Positions 18,229 through 26,405 of a stretch of DNA of 48,972 nucleotides are shown here, piece after piece (position 1 is the stretch's first letter; each line of letters begins with the position of its first letter). The notes below the pieces were generated by a model. It ran no database searches. It worked only from the letters and a program-made list of their open reading frames with translations, and was not told the DNA's origin. The DNA is taken from positions 1 through 48,972 of the forward strand of contig NZ_JAEMXM010000016.1 of the NCBI RefSeq assembly GCF_016482785.1, read 5' to 3'. Made by a program: the position numbers and the translations under genes. The stretch comes from Paenibacillus alkalitolerans (lineage in GTDB: Bacteria; Bacillota; Bacilli; Paenibacillales; YIM-B00363).

Positions 18229-18389
18229 TGGCTTTGTTCCTGCATGTATGCAGAAATAATATGTAAGGAATCCATGAAATCGATCAATTCCTGAGTCGAT
18301 TTTTGCCGCAGCTCCGAGGTCCACTCCAGCGAAATCACTTCCCCGACGATGTTGTCCAATACAGAGCGGGTCTCATACTGTGTTTTCAT
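18201..18389 (-). CDS. 62-residue protein of unknown function under a c-di-GMP riboswitch
   Basis: I do not recognise this family. The protein is 62 residues, mostly helical and acidic-amphipathic, with no signal peptide or membrane helix: it starts MKTQYETRSVLDNI and contains TSELRQKSTQELIDFMDSL. The start at 18389 has GGAGGG seven bases upstream; a longer frame from 18473 begins inside the terminator and lacks a binding site. Upstream on the same strand lie a promoter-like -10, a c-di-GMP-I aptamer and an intrinsic terminator, and downstream another terminator. It thus appears to be the sole product of a c-di-GMP-controlled transcript. The STQELIDFMD stretch faintly recalls Spo0E-like phosphatases, but the family signature is not met. 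Confidence 0.7.
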   Translation of the reverse strand: MKTQYETRSVLDNIVGEVISLEWTSELRQKSTQELIDFMDSLHIISAYMQEQSHQLTRSEQS

Positions 18390-18440
18390 TGCCAATCCCT
18401 CCAAGATAGATGATAGAAATGAATTGATGATCAAGAAGGG

Positions 18441-18484
18441 AAGAAACATAAACAGCCTCCCCTTCATTGCCAAAAGGGAGGCTG
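18441..18484 (-). terminator. Riboswitch expression-platform terminator
   Basis: On the minus strand CAGCCTCCC (18484-18476) pairs perfectly with GGGAGGCTG (18461-18453), followed by TTTATGTTTCTT. It lies between the c-di-GMP aptamer and the ribosome binding site of the 62-residue gene, the position of a transcriptional expression platform. GAGG in the 3' strand of aptamer stem P1 could pair with CCTC of this stem, which would make it an OFF switch. That alternative pairing is short and is only a suggestion. Confidence 0.82.
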
Positions 18485-18495
18485 ACTGTAAATCT

Positions 18496-18590
18496 CCTCA
18501 TACTTTCGGCAGCTGGCTGACATAGTGAATGGCACTTTAGTCCCTGTAGCTTTGCGTCGCTGATTTTCATCAGTTTTGCCGTTATCGAGA
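18496..18590 (-). promoter_or_regulatory. Cyclic-di-GMP-I (GEMM-I) riboswitch aptamer
   Basis: Read 5' to 3' on the minus strand, the hallmark elements of the GEMM-I aptamer appear in order: GGCAAAAC; stem CTGAT/ATCAG capped by a GAAA tetraloop; GACGCAAAGC; a second stem with ACTAAAG and TATGTC forming the tetraloop receptor; then GCCAGCTGCCGAAAG. An outer P1 stem can form between CTCGATA near 18588 and TATGAG near 18498. This aptamer class binds c-di-GMP. It is followed by a terminator and a small gene. Neighbouring EAL (14860) and HD-GYP (43360) genes show that c-di-GMP turnover enzymes are encoded nearby. Confidence 0.92.
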
Positions 18591-18615
18591 CCGGGAGCGA
18601 TTTCCCAGTGAAATC

Positions 18616-18621
18616 AGTATA
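18616..18621 (-). promoter_or_regulatory. Probable -10 element for the riboswitch transcript
   Basis: The minus strand reads TATACT, five of six matches to the sigma-A -10, about 25-30 bases before the aptamer. The -35 region at 17 bases is a poor match, so this is tentative. Confidence 0.45.
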
Positions 18622-18854
18622 TCATTAGTCCCGACAAAAATCGAGCATATGGGACAATTTTCTCATTACGTTTTTAAGTTTTTTAAAAAATATTCCCATG
18701 GGCGAACAATCGGCGGATTTCAAGCGACTACACAGTTAACTCGACAGGATCGACCCTGGCGGAAATTGCTGCCGAGTTCGGTTCTGTTTTTTTGCGGAAC
18801 TATGATACTGCTCGCGACGTATTACTAAATGACTATTATTTAATGAGGTGAAGT

Positions 18855-19850
18855 ATGGAGAACGCAAATATCGGCCGATCAAGAGAGCCCAATCCTTTAC
18901 CGCAAGGACTTGGCAAATGGATCGGGTACGGACTGGTTGGAGCGATTGTTTTGGGGTTAGCTTTCACGACGTTTTATACGGTTCAAGAGCATGAGAAGGC
19001 GGCGATTCTTACATTCGGTAAATATACCGGCGAGACGGAGGCGGGGCTGCATTTTAAACTGCCTTATCCAATACAACAAGTCGTGAAAGTGCCGGCAAAT
19101 AAAACGCAGCGGATTCACATAGGATACCGGGAGGAGAACGGGCAAACCGTTTCGGTTGACGAGGAAGCGCTTATGATCACGGGGGACGAAAATATCGTTT
19201 CCGCGGATGCCGTAGTCGAGTGGCGAATCAGTAATGTACGAAATTATTTGTACAACATTGACGAACCGGAACAGTTTCTGCGCAATTCCGCCAGCGCTTC
19301 GATCCGGTCGATCATCGGGTCGACCCCGTTGGATTATGCAATTACGGAAGGTAAAACCGAGATACAAGGGAAAGTGAAAGAGCGGTTGATTGAAATACAG
19401 TCATTATATGAGACTGGGATACAGATTGTGGATATCAAGTTTCAGGATATCGAACCTCCGGAAGGGGAGGTTCAAGACGCATTTAAAGATGTGACCAACG
19501 CCCGTGAAGAGAAAAATACGAAAATCAACGAAGCGGCGAAATACGAAAACGATCTGATCCCGAAGGCGCGAGGTGATGCGCAGGCAATGATCGAAAGAGC
19601 GGAGTCCGAGAAAAAGGCGAGAGTTTTAAATGCGAAAGGCGATGTGGCAAAGTTTAACGCCGTTTATGAAGAGTACGCAAAGAACAAAGAAGTGACGAAG
19701 AAGCGGCTCATTTTAGAAACTTTGGAACAAGTGCTCCCCGGGGCGAACATTGTGGTTACGGACGGTTCGGGTGAAACGCTGAAGTACTTGCCGGTCAACG
19801 AGCTGTTTAAATCTCAGTCGAAGGATCCGAAGGGAGGCGCGGCGCAGTGA
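18855..19850 (+). CDS. hflK: SPFH-domain protein HflK
   Basis: A membrane-anchored prohibitin-type protein of 331 residues. One N-terminal membrane helix (about 24-45) is followed by an SPFH/Band-7 domain beginning TVQEHEKAAILTFGKY, and a coiled-coil tail with ARGDAQAMIERAESEKKARVLNAKGD. HflK forms with HflC the membrane complex that encloses and modulates the FtsH protease. The SD GAGGTGA lies upstream of ATG 18855, and the gene overlaps hflC by four bases, so both are made together. The preceding 18622-18854 holds no clear gene; a short hairpin followed by seven T is seen near 18775-18795. Confidence 0.92.
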   Translation: MENANIGRSREPNPLPQGLGKWIGYGLVGAIVLGLAFTTFYTVQEHEKAAILTFGKYTGETEAGLHFKLPYPIQQVVKVPANKTQRIHIGYREENGQTVSVDEEALMITGDENIVSADAVVEWRISNVRNYLYNIDEPEQFLRNSASASIRSIIGSTPLDYAITEGKTEIQGKVKERLIEIQSLYETGIQIVDIKFQDIEPPEGEVQDAFKDVTNAREEKNTKINEAAKYENDLIPKARGDAQAMIERAESEKKARVLNAKGDVAKFNAVYEEYAKNKEVTKKRLILETLEQVLPGANIVVTDGSGETLKYLPVNELFKSQSKDPKGGAAQ

Positions 19851-20716
19851 ATTTGAAAACGAAATTAATCGGCGGCGTTATCGCGGTCGCGGCCATGATC
19901 TTCCTCTTCGGTTCGGTATTTATTGTTCGCGAGGGCGAATACAAAGTGGTGTTAAAATTCGGCGAAGCGGTTCGAATTCAGGATACGCCAGGCATGTCTT
20001 TTAAAATACCTTTTGTGGAAAGCGTTACGAGCCTCCCGAAGTACCAAATGATTTACGACAGCAATCCGACACCGATATTGACGAAGGATAAGAAACCGAT
20101 ACAAGTCGATAACTATGCGGTTTGGAAAATAACCGATCCTGAAAGCTTCCTTCGTACCGCGCAAACGGTGAAGAGCGGGGAGGAGCGTATCGATGCGGCG
20201 GTGTACAATACGGTTCGCAGGAAATTATCCGAAATCGAGTACGGGGACATCATCAGTGAAAACCCGAAGCGCGGTAATCTTAATGAACAAATTACGGAAG
20301 AAGTGGCCGGTTTGCTGATGCGGGACAATTACGGCATTGAAATTGTCGATGTCCGGATCAAGCGGACGGATTTGCCGGACAGCAACAAACAAAGCGTGTT
20401 CAAGAGAATGATATCCGACCGTCAAGCGATAGCGGCACGCTATTTGTCCGAGGGCGACGAGGAGAGCAAGAAAGTTCGCGCGAAGGCGGACCGTTCGGCC
20501 AAAGAACTGATGGCCGAGGCGGAGTCGAAAGCGAAGATGATCGTTGCGGAGGGCGAGCGTGAGGCTGCGCGCATTTACAACGAATCGTACGGGAAAGATC
20601 CGGAATTTTATGAGTTGTACAGGACGCTCGAAAGCTACAAAACAACGTTGCACGGCGAACCGGTCATCATGTTCCCGATCGACTCGCCTTATACAAGTAT
20701 TCTGTTAGGAGAATAA
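19847..20716 (+). CDS. hflC: SPFH-domain protein HflC
   Basis: Partner of HflK, 289 residues. An N-terminal membrane helix (about 7-27) precedes the SPFH domain (FIVREGEYKVVLKFGEAVR) and a coiled-coil region with the family's IKRTDLPD, ERQAIA-like SDRQAIAARY and AEGEREAARIYNESYGKDPEFY. The start is GTG at 19847 in the overlap GTGA with hflK, with GGGAGGCG upstream. A hairpin terminator follows 10 bases after the stop. Confidence 0.93.
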   Translation: MNLKTKLIGGVIAVAAMIFLFGSVFIVREGEYKVVLKFGEAVRIQDTPGMSFKIPFVESVTSLPKYQMIYDSNPTPILTKDKKPIQVDNYAVWKITDPESFLRTAQTVKSGEERIDAAVYNTVRRKLSEIEYGDIISENPKRGNLNEQITEEVAGLLMRDNYGIEIVDVRIKRTDLPDSNKQSVFKRMISDRQAIAARYLSEGDEESKKVRAKADRSAKELMAEAESKAKMIVAEGEREAARIYNESYGKDPEFYELYRTLESYKTTLHGEPVIMFPIDSPYTSILLGE

Positions 20717-20725
20717 TCGCAGTGG

Positions 20726-20758
20726 CCGATGCAGCGGACATTTTGTCCGTTGCATCGG
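20726..20758 (+). terminator. Hairpin after hflC
   Basis: A 15-bp stem (CCGATGCAGCGGACA, 20726-20740, with 20744-20758; one G-T pair) closes a TTT loop. The following T-tract is weak (TGATTTTA), but the position right after hflC supports a terminator role. Confidence 0.65.
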
Positions 20759-20852
20759 TGATTTTAAAGGCGGCTACTGGCCCTTCGTCCGTGCGAGGAA
20801 TCCCCAAAGGTTGGAGGAATGTAGACTGCGGACGCTAGATAATCGCTACGCT

Positions 20853-21122
20853 TTATGGCCGTGATGCTTTCTTCCAAAGCTCCTCCAGCTCAGGAAGCAG
20901 AAGGACGTCTTCCTGTTCGTTAGGATCGGTGCGGGCAATAATAGCAGTGCTTGATTCCGAATCGCTCGGATTGTAAGGCATGTGGGGCATACCTTCAGGA
21001 ATGTACAGAAAGTCTCCCGCTTCCAGCTCCATATGCTGCTCTAGCTTCTCGCCATACCACATTGCGCCTTTACCTTGAAGCATATAGATTGCGGTCGTTT
21101 CAACTGCCGTGAATGATTTCAA
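20853..21122 (-). pseudogene. N-terminally truncated cupin-domain protein
   Basis: The 89 residues match the second half of a cupin protein: AIYMLQGKGAMWYGEKL, ELEAGDFLYIPEGMPHMPYNPSD and RTDPNEQEDVLLLPEL. Full-length relatives carry another 60-70 residues at the N-terminus, including the first HxH metal-binding motif. Here the frame opens abruptly at MKSFTAVETTAIYML, a stop codon lies directly before it, and no ribosome binding site is visible. I read it as a remnant. The alternative is a genuinely short single-motif cupin. The upstream part is replaced by very AT-rich DNA that carries the promoter of the AraC-type gene. Confidence 0.6.
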
Positions 21123-21168
21123 TGTACGGGAAATGTGAAATTGTAATATTTATTAAAAATTATTATTT

Positions 21169-21198
21169 TTGATGATTTTTCCGGAAATTAAGTATAAA
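21169..21198 (+). promoter_or_regulatory. Sigma-A-type promoter for the AraC-type gene
   Basis: TTGATG (21169-21174) and TATAAA (21193-21198) are separated by 18 bases within AT-rich DNA, about 80 bases before the GTG start of the regulator. Confidence 0.55.
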
Positions 21199-21279
21199 AT
21201 AAAAATGTGATGGGAACAGTTGTTCTAAGCGGAATGGGAGAGGCACCCGGATGCGGATCGGACAGGGAGGAAAGCAATA

Positions 21280-22116
21280 GTGGGGAAACAAGCTTCATCA
21301 AGCGTGATCATAATGAATGAACGAGATTCTGAAATAGACGGATTGCTTGAATATATTCATCAACATATTTATGAACCGCTTCCGCTCAATCGGCTAGCCA
21401 GCCTTGCTTCCTACAGTCCTTATCATTTCGCACGGATTTTTAAAGAACGGACCGGCCTGCCGCCGTTGTATTATATTTCCTCGCTTCGTCTGCAGAAAGC
21501 GAAGGATTTGTTGCTGCGAACGAATTTGAGCGTTCGCGATATCGCATTGGAGATCGGACAACAAAGTTTGGGTACTTTCACTACCCGATTTACGGAACGG
21601 GTAGGCGTCACGCCATCGCAGTTCCGCGATTCGGCGCCGCTTGCAGACAACTACTTGCGGTCCTTAAGAAGGCTGGACAATTGGATTACATCGTATGCTT
21701 TTGCAAATCAGCACGCGACAATTAAAGGTACCGTGCAAGCTGAGACACATTTTGAGGGAATCGCATTAGTCGGCTTGTTCGGAAAACCGATACCCGAAGG
21801 ACTTCCCATATACGGAACACTTGCGCCGACTCCGGGAACTTTTTGTTTTTCCGGCGTTAGACCGGGCATTTACTACCTGATGGCGACATCCGTGTCCTGG
21901 GGGATGCAGACGATGGATTTTCTGCTTCCGCACTCGACGCTGCGGGCTAAATTTGCGGAGCCGATCGTAGTAGGTCCACAGTCATCCAATCCGCACGATC
22001 TGCAGGTAATACTTCGCGCCCCGCGGCTGGACGATCCTCCGATCCTTATTTCCATTCCGCTGTTGATGAAAACTTATTTGAATAAGGTTGTTAAAATAGC
22101 AATCGATAAGAAATGA
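21280..22116 (+). CDS. AraC-family regulator with C-terminal beta-rich domain
   Basis: A 278-residue protein with an unusual order. The AraC helix-turn-helix pair is N-terminal (about 17-115: LEYIHQHIYEPLPLNRLAS, SPYHFARIFKERTG, SVRDIALEIGQQSLGTFTTRF, VGVTPSQFR). A roughly 150-residue beta-rich domain follows (GTVQAETHFEGIALVGLF, FSGVRPGIYYLMA) that may sense a ligand. The start is GTG 21280 behind GGGAGGAAAG. It stands 65 bases upstream of an MFS exporter gene on the same strand and probably regulates it. The C-terminal fold resembles carboxypeptidase-regulatory-like sandwiches; this is inferred from pattern only. Confidence 0.85.
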   Translation: MGKQASSSVIIMNERDSEIDGLLEYIHQHIYEPLPLNRLASLASYSPYHFARIFKERTGLPPLYYISSLRLQKAKDLLLRTNLSVRDIALEIGQQSLGTFTTRFTERVGVTPSQFRDSAPLADNYLRSLRRLDNWITSYAFANQHATIKGTVQAETHFEGIALVGLFGKPIPEGLPIYGTLAPTPGTFCFSGVRPGIYYLMATSVSWGMQTMDFLLPHSTLRAKFAEPIVVGPQSSNPHDLQVILRAPRLDDPPILISIPLLMKTYLNKVVKIAIDKK

Positions 22117-22181
22117 CTTCATCAGCGGCATGTTAATATATATAAGGATTCACCCTTAGAGAAGAAAGGAAGAATAAAGAA

Positions 22182-23582
22182 ATGTTAGACACGGAGAGAA
22201 ATTCCAATGCTGCAACGGTTACATCAGACATTAAGAAGAGCGTGCTATGGATCTATTTCGTCCTCTTCTTTGCCGTACTGAACGAATCGGTATTCAACGT
22301 TTCAACTCCAAGCATTGCCGCTCAGTTCGGGCTCGATGAGTCCGGCGTAAGCTGGGTGGTCACAATCTTTTTTATTCTCATCGGCTTGGGGATGCCCGTT
22401 TTCGGAAAGCTTTCCGATATTTTCAGCGTTAAAAAACTGATAATAATCGGAATCCTTCTTTACAGCTTCGGATCCATACTGGGGTTTGTCTTGCAAAATT
22501 GGTTTCCCGGTGTCATTATAGCCAGAGCTTTTCAAGGGGCAGGCTGCGCGGCGATTCCGGCACTCGTGTTTGTCATGGTCGCCAGGTACTTTTCGGCGGA
22601 AGAGCGCGGCAAAATGTTCGGCATCATCACATCTACGGTATCTTTCGCGATCGGAATCGGTCCGGTGCTTGGCGGTTACATCGCCTCATTTCATTGGTCC
22701 TACTTGTTCCTCGTTCCTCTGCCCATCCTTGTGGCAATTCCTTTTTTCCTAAAGTATTTGCCGATAGAGCAGCGCAGGGAGGGTAAATTGGATATTGTCG
22801 GAACGGTGCTGTTAGGCATTTTGGTGTCGATGCTGGTCTTGTTTACGACTGAGGAGAACTGGCTGTATTTGCCTGTAGCATTAATAGCCCTTGTCCTGTT
22901 CATCGTTCAAATCCGCCATGCGAAGGAGCCGTTCGTAGATCCGTCGCTTTTCGCAAATTCGCTGTACCGAAGCGGGATCATTATCGGCTTTCTTACTTTC
23001 GGCACGGTGATGTCCATCATGTTTGTGCTGCCGCTCATGTTAAATAATATGTACGGTCTAACCACGGAGCAAATTGGGCTTATTATGTTCCCGGGCGCAT
23101 TCAGCGCAGTCATATTCGGAAGGGTTGCCGGCAATCTCACGGTGAAAAGAGGAAGCCATTTCGTCATTTATCTCGGGCTGGCTTTGCTTGCGATTAGTCT
23201 ACTGCTGCAATCTTCGTCGATAGGACTATGGGTGTGGTACATCGGGATTGCCTTAATTATGATGTACATCGGATTTTCCTTCATGCAGACAGCGTTGGCG
23301 GAAAGCGTGACGCAAATATTGCCTGGACACCAAATCGGCGTCGGAATGGGATTTTTTAATATGGTTTCGACCATTTCCGGAGCGGTTGTAACGGCTTTGG
23401 TCGCCAAAGCGATGGAGCAACGAGTGTTCGCATTCCCGCTTCATCCCGTCCTCACTGACTCGCGGGCATACATGTACGGAAATCTAATACTAATATTAAG
23501 CTTGGTTGTGTTAGCGTCAGGTCTATTGTATTTCTTAACCTTCGGCAAAAAAGCGCCGCAGCCGATTAACGAAGCGGCTTAA
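22182..23582 (+). CDS. MFS efflux transporter, Tet(L)/Tet(K)-like (DHA2 type)
   Basis: A 466-residue transporter with about 14 hydrophobic helices. The opening NESVFNVSTPSIAAQFGLDESGVSWVV, the loop GKLSDIFSVKKL, and motif C-like GIGPVLGGYIA closely follow the layout of Tet(L)/Tet(K) tetracycline/cation antiporters, which are of almost the same length. It is expected to export a drug or toxic metabolite by proton (or cation) antiport. Resistance to tetracycline cannot be claimed from this alone. AAAGGAAG precedes ATG 22182, and the AraC-type gene is just upstream. The gene ends at its own terminator. Confidence 0.88.
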   Translation: MLDTERNSNAATVTSDIKKSVLWIYFVLFFAVLNESVFNVSTPSIAAQFGLDESGVSWVVTIFFILIGLGMPVFGKLSDIFSVKKLIIIGILLYSFGSILGFVLQNWFPGVIIARAFQGAGCAAIPALVFVMVARYFSAEERGKMFGIITSTVSFAIGIGPVLGGYIASFHWSYLFLVPLPILVAIPFFLKYLPIEQRREGKLDIVGTVLLGILVSMLVLFTTEENWLYLPVALIALVLFIVQIRHAKEPFVDPSLFANSLYRSGIIIGFLTFGTVMSIMFVLPLMLNNMYGLTTEQIGLIMFPGAFSAVIFGRVAGNLTVKRGSHFVIYLGLALLAISLLLQSSSIGLWVWYIGIALIMMYIGFSFMQTALAESVTQILPGHQIGVGMGFFNMVSTISGAVVTALVAKAMEQRVFAFPLHPVLTDSRAYMYGNLILILSLVVLASGLLYFLTFGKKAPQPINEAA

Positions 23583-23599
23583 CGCTCGAAGCTGAATAA

Positions 23600-23635
23600 G
23601 GAGCTCACCATTTAACATGGGTGGGCTCCTTTTTC
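23600..23635 (+). terminator. Intrinsic terminator of the MFS gene
   Basis: GGAGCTCACC (23600-23609) pairs with GGTGGGCTCC (23620-23629), with one G-T pair, followed by TTTTTC. Confidence 0.85.
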
Positions 23636-23700
23636 TTGTTTGGTGGAATCGAAAAAAGGCAACAATGAGTGACTAGATGCAAACAAGGAGGAGGATTAGC

Positions 23701-25290
23701 GTGTTCTTCAGGTCGTCGTTCAAGCAAGCTATGATGTATCGAAAACAGAAACGGCGACAGCAAAGCGCGAATGCGTCGAAACAACAACATTCCGAGACCG
23801 TTTTGACCGCAAATCTTGAGCATAATTTAGATGCTATACGAAAGCTGCTCGAATCCCCGAACGATCTAGTCATTCGGCAATTTGTCGTCGGAAACGGACA
23901 GCATGCGTGCGCTTTGATCTTTATCGACGGATTAGCCGATAAAAAATCGGTGGAGGACACGATCCTTCATAACATCCAGTTATTGCTGCCTCAAGCGGGT
24001 AAACAGGTTCCCGACAGCACAGAACAAATTATTAAAGCGCTATTGGACGGCGTCGTTTCCCAAGCCGAAATCAATAAAAGCCACACAATGGACGATGTAA
24101 TGCTGGCGATTCTCTCCGGCAATACGGCGTTTTTATTGGACGGATCCGCGGAAGCCGTCGTATTCGGGACCAAGGGATGGAGAGGCCGGTCGGTTGAAGA
24201 GCCTGTTACGGAATCGGTCGTTCGCGGTCCGAGAGACGGATTTACGGAAAGCATCCGGACGAATACGTCGCTCATCCGCAGAAGAATCAGCGAACCGAAT
24301 CTTCGGTTCAAATCGTTCAAACTGGGACGCAGGTCGAGGAAAGATGTGTTCTTGGCATACATAGACGGTATTGCCAACCCGAGCATCATCGACGAGGCGA
24401 AGCGGCGTCTCGAATCGATCGACATTGACTACGTTCCTGAATCCGGAACGATCGAACAGTGGATAGAGGACAGCTTCTTGTCGCCGTTTCCGCAAATATT
24501 GCATACGGAGAGGCCGGATAAAGTAGCTGCAGCACTAACGGAAGGAAGAATCGCCATTCTTCTCGACGGCACCCCGTTTGTGCTCATCCTGCCGATTACT
24601 CTTGGAGTCCTGTTGTTATCGCCGGAAGATTACTACGAAAGGTGGCAAATCGGTACGCTCATCCGGTTTTTAAGGTACGTTGCGGCGTTTATTGCGCTAT
24701 TTTTACCGTCTTTATACGTTGCGCTTGTATCTTATCAGCCGGGATTAATTCCTTCCAAACTCGCGTTCTCGATTGCCGGATCCAGGGAAGGGGTTCCTTT
24801 CCCCGCCATTGTGGAAGCTCTCATGATGGAGATTACGTTGGAATTGCTGCGGGAAGCGGGGATAAGGCTGCCTAAACCGATCGGTCAAACGATCGGCATT
24901 GTCGGCGGCCTCGTCATCGGCGAGGCGGCCGTCGCAGCCGGCATCGTCAGTCCGATCATGGTTATAGTCGTCGCCATTACGGCGATTTCCTCCTTTACGC
25001 TTCCGTCATACAGCTTTGCCATCGCGATACGGATCATTCGTTTCGGCGCCATGCTGGCCGCGGGAGTGTTCGGGTTGTTCGGGATCATTATGGTTTACAT
25101 CATGATCAATATTCATATCGCCAATTTAAAGAGCTTCGGGGTTCCGTATTCCACGCCGTTCGCTCCATTCTTCACCAGCGATTGGAAAGACTTGCTGTTT
25201 CGGGCCCCTCTTATGATGCTTCGCAAACGTCCCCAAATGCTGCAAACGGACGACGAGAACCGGGCAACTCGAGGAGGTCGCAAATCCTGA
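23701..25290 (+). CDS. Spore germination receptor A subunit (GerA family)
   Basis: GerA-type A subunit of a nutrient germinant receptor in the spore inner membrane, 529 residues from GTG 23701. A long hydrophilic N-terminal domain (about 1-270) has the family's FIDGLADKKSVEDTIL and FLAYIDGIANPSIIDE stretches. About five membrane helices (about 290-500) follow, including GQTIGIVGGLVIGEAAVAAG. The GTG start is chosen because AAGGAGGAGG lies just upstream; the ATG at 23677 would put that binding site inside the coding region. The gene overlaps the B gene. A forespore (sigma-G) promoter is expected, but none matched well enough to mark. Confidence 0.93.
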   Translation: MFFRSSFKQAMMYRKQKRRQQSANASKQQHSETVLTANLEHNLDAIRKLLESPNDLVIRQFVVGNGQHACALIFIDGLADKKSVEDTILHNIQLLLPQAGKQVPDSTEQIIKALLDGVVSQAEINKSHTMDDVMLAILSGNTAFLLDGSAEAVVFGTKGWRGRSVEEPVTESVVRGPRDGFTESIRTNTSLIRRRISEPNLRFKSFKLGRRSRKDVFLAYIDGIANPSIIDEAKRRLESIDIDYVPESGTIEQWIEDSFLSPFPQILHTERPDKVAAALTEGRIAILLDGTPFVLILPITLGVLLLSPEDYYERWQIGTLIRFLRYVAAFIALFLPSLYVALVSYQPGLIPSKLAFSIAGSREGVPFPAIVEALMMEITLELLREAGIRLPKPIGQTIGIVGGLVIGEAAVAAGIVSPIMVIVVAITAISSFTLPSYSFAIAIRIIRFGAMLAAGVFGLFGIIMVYIMINIHIANLKSFGVPYSTPFAPFFTSDWKDLLFRAPLMMLRKRPQMLQTDDENRATRGGRKS

Positions 25291-26405
25291 TGAAATCGTT
25301 CGAATATGGAGACGAAGAAATAGGACATCGCGAGATCGTCTTTATCGTCTCGTCGATGGTCATCGGAATGGGGATTTTGTCGCTTCCCCGGAATGTGGCG
25401 AAAGTAACCGAATATTACGACGGGTGGATGTCGATCGCAATCGGAGGGCTGTTCGCTCTTGTTTTTACGTGGATCAATGCAAAATTGGCATGCCGCTTCC
25501 CGAAACAGACCTTCTTCGATTATACGGCGGAAATCGTAACGAAGCCGGTTTCATGGGTCATTACGTTCTCCGCCGCCATACTTTATATTCTTAATGTTTC
25601 ATACGAAGTGAGGGGGATTGCGAATATTTCCAAGCGGTACTTGTTTGACAGAACGCCGATCGAGGCGATTTCCCTCTTTTTGTTGCTCGTCGTCATTTAT
25701 GCCGTTTCCGGAACAAGAGTCGCATTATTGAGAATAAATCTGATGTTTTTTCCGATCGTATTGGGCATTACGTGTTTGGTGCAAGTTTTAAATATCGGGT
25801 TTTTCGAGATCGACAATATTCGGCCTTTTTTCGTGACAAGCTGGACCGGGATTGCCAGAGGTGTGGAGGAGAGCATCTTTTCCTATGTCGGTTTTTCGGT
25901 CATCTTATTTTATATTTCCATGATGAACCGTGCGGACGAGGCTCCGAAAGCCGCCGTTAAGGGGATGATCATTCCGATACTTCTTTATCTTCTCATTTAC
26001 ACGTTCACGATCGGCGTATTTTCGAACGAAGTAACGAGTCAAATCATTTACCCTACGGTAGAAATCGCGAAAGAGGTTCAAGTGCCGGGGGAGTTTTTCG
26101 AACGGACCGAGTCGATTTTCTTTACGATTTGGATCATGACGATCTTTAACACCACCTCCATGTCTTATGACGTAAGTCTTATTGCGCTGCATTCCTTGTT
26201 TCCGAATGTCCGGAAAAGCACATGGATCTTCTTGCTGTCGCCGCTTATTTATTTTATAGCTCTGGTGCCCCGCAATTTGAACGAATACGGCTCATTCGGA
26301 GAAATTCTCGGTTATTTTGCGGCGGTTTCAGGGATGGTCATTCCGGCTCTATTATTGTTTATTGCCGTAGCCCGGGGGGTGAAGCGTCATGAGGAAAGCG
26401 TGTAA
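25290..26405 (+). CDS. Spore germination receptor B subunit (GerB permease)
   Basis: GerB-type permease of the amino acid/polyamine/organocation superfamily, 371 residues, about ten membrane helices. The conserved start IGHREIVFIVSSMVIGMGILSLPRNVA is followed by YDGWMSIAIGG; B subunits are thought to bind the germinant. It overlaps the A gene in TGATG, and GAGGAGG lies upstream. It overlaps the C gene by 17 bases. Confidence 0.93.
   Translation: MKSFEYGDEEIGHREIVFIVSSMVIGMGILSLPRNVAKVTEYYDGWMSIAIGGLFALVFTWINAKLACRFPKQTFFDYTAEIVTKPVSWVITFSAAILYILNVSYEVRGIANISKRYLFDRTPIEAISLFLLLVVIYAVSGTRVALLRINLMFFPIVLGITCLVQVLNIGFFEIDNIRPFFVTSWTGIARGVEESIFSYVGFSVILFYISMMNRADEAPKAAVKGMIIPILLYLLIYTFTIGVFSNEVTSQIIYPTVEIAKEVQVPGEFFERTESIFFTIWIMTIFNTTSMSYDVSLIALHSLFPNVRKSTWIFLLSPLIYFIALVPRNLNEYGSFGEILGYFAAVSGMVIPALLLFIAVARGVKRHEESV

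Noticed and set aside
18201-18389. Reading the 62-residue protein as a Spo0E-like phosphatase
   Set aside because: The SQELD signature and its spacing are not met; only a weak helical resemblance.
18715-18845. Plus-strand frame reading TLAEIAAEFGSVFLRNY before hflK, faintly like the N-terminus of ScdA-type iron-sulfur repair proteins
   Set aside because: It has no start codon with a binding site, lacks the cysteine pair of that family and spans a T7 run; coincidence or a very eroded relic.
22182-23582. Calling the MFS gene a tetracycline resistance determinant
   Set aside because: The layout is Tet(L)-like, but many chromosomal DHA exporters share it and no ribosomal leader-peptide control of the tet type is seen.
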